Positions 6,528 through 6,596 of a DNA stretch of 6,596 nt are shown in pieces. The notes under the pieces were generated by a model. The model did no database searches, was not told the DNA's origin, and worked only from the letters and a program-made list of their open reading frames with translations. Numbering within the stretch: position 1 is the stretch's first letter; each line of letters begins with the position of its first letter. Made by a program: the position numbers and the translations under genes. This DNA is from Caldithrix sp964598255. Lineage in GTDB: Bacteria > Calditrichota > Calditrichia > Calditrichales > Calditrichaceae. The stretch lies in contig CAZRBA010000082.1 in assembly GCA_964598255.1 (NCBI GenBank), positions 1 through 6,596 of the forward strand. Reading direction: 5' to 3'.

Positions 6528-6559
6528 CATTCAACGATTCAACCGATCAACCATTCAAC
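6528..6559 (+). repeat. 8-bp tandem repeat, four units (consensus SATTCAAC)
   Basis: The units are CATTCAAC, GATTCAAC, CGATCAAC and CATTCAAC, without gaps. The preceding eight bases (6520-6527, CGAATAAC) are a degenerate fifth unit. On the opposite strand this reads as GTTGAATG-type repeats. Confidence 0.7.
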
Positions 6560-6582
6560 TTTCCCCCAGCCACTGATCCCCC

Positions 6583-6593
6583 CGGATTGGCAC
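6583..6593 (+). repeat. 11-bp direct repeat CGGATTGGCAC, copy 2
   Basis: This is the second identical copy of the sequence at 6337-6347. It ends three bases before the window ends, so any longer shared sequence on the right cannot be judged; immediately left of it the two copies differ (CCA versus CCC). Confidence 0.6.
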
Positions 6594-6596
6594 TGA

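Larger units (their letters stand above)
6291..6596. other. Repeat-rich intergenic region without a credible gene
   Basis: Every open frame in these 306 bases is a by-product of simple sequence (runs of Phe/Ser on one strand, Lys/Glu on the other) and none has family-like motifs or a binding site with plausible coding behind it. In order, the stretch holds a first copy of CGGATTGGCAC, a polypurine tract, a REP-like palindrome, a small GCCC/GGGC hairpin at 6462-6472, a strong hairpin with T-rich tail, an 8-bp tandem repeat, and a second copy of CGGATTGGCAC. It looks like a mosaic of dispersed intergenic repeats. Confidence 0.7.

Noticed and set aside
6163..6596. Open frames across the repeat region on both strands
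   Set aside because: They overlap the amidotransferase gene or consist of simple-sequence translation (Lys/Glu or Phe/Ser runs) and lack binding sites and family motifs.

Overview
The window reads as a piece of a bacterial chromosome of moderate GC content with AT-leaning intergenic DNA. Genes run almost exclusively on the + strand with tight junctions. Weak Shine-Dalgarno sites at some starts, simple repeats between genes and one possible TTTG/TTTG promoter would fit the Bacteroidota/Calditrichota/Ignavibacteria side of the tree. This placement is an impression, not a demonstrated one. Nothing in the window (transposase, integrase, phage gene, tRNA, CRISPR) marks a classical mobile element.

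Layout. Bases 1-125 hold the C-terminal end of a gene that enters from outside and appears to carry a single-base frameshift in an A-run. At 148-453 is a small membrane protein with a lipoprotein-type signal, a transmembrane helix and a charged C-terminal helix. Then come three closely packed genes: a CrtC/AttH-type lipocalin-like protein (458-1699, probably TTG start), a phosphoenolpyruvate-synthase-like dikinase with the domain order of rifampin phosphotransferase (1692-4175), and a GT-B glycosyltransferase of the UGT/MGT type (4177-5487). The junctions (4-nt gap, 8-nt overlap, 1-nt gap) indicate one transcription unit with coupled translation. After a 116-nt gap a class I glutamine amidotransferase of the stand-alone GMP-synthase-like type follows (5604-6290), probably with its own promoter. 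The last 306 nt hold no credible gene but a mosaic of repeats: an 11-bp direct repeat at both ends, a polypurine tract, a REP-like palindrome, a strong hairpin with a T-rich tail, and a 4-5 copy 8-bp tandem repeat.

How the genes may work together. The most interesting feature is the three-gene cassette. CrtC-family proteins can hydrate an isoprenoid double bond to leave a hydroxyl, RPH-like dikinases transfer a phosphate from ATP to a hydroxyl, and GT1-type glycosyltransferases put a sugar on a hydroxyl. Together they could form a modification pathway for a hydrophobic, possibly isoprenoid, compound. The family assignments come from visible motifs; the shared pathway and its substrate are inference. 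No carotenoid desaturase, cyclase or prenyltransferase gene lies in the window to fix the substrate.
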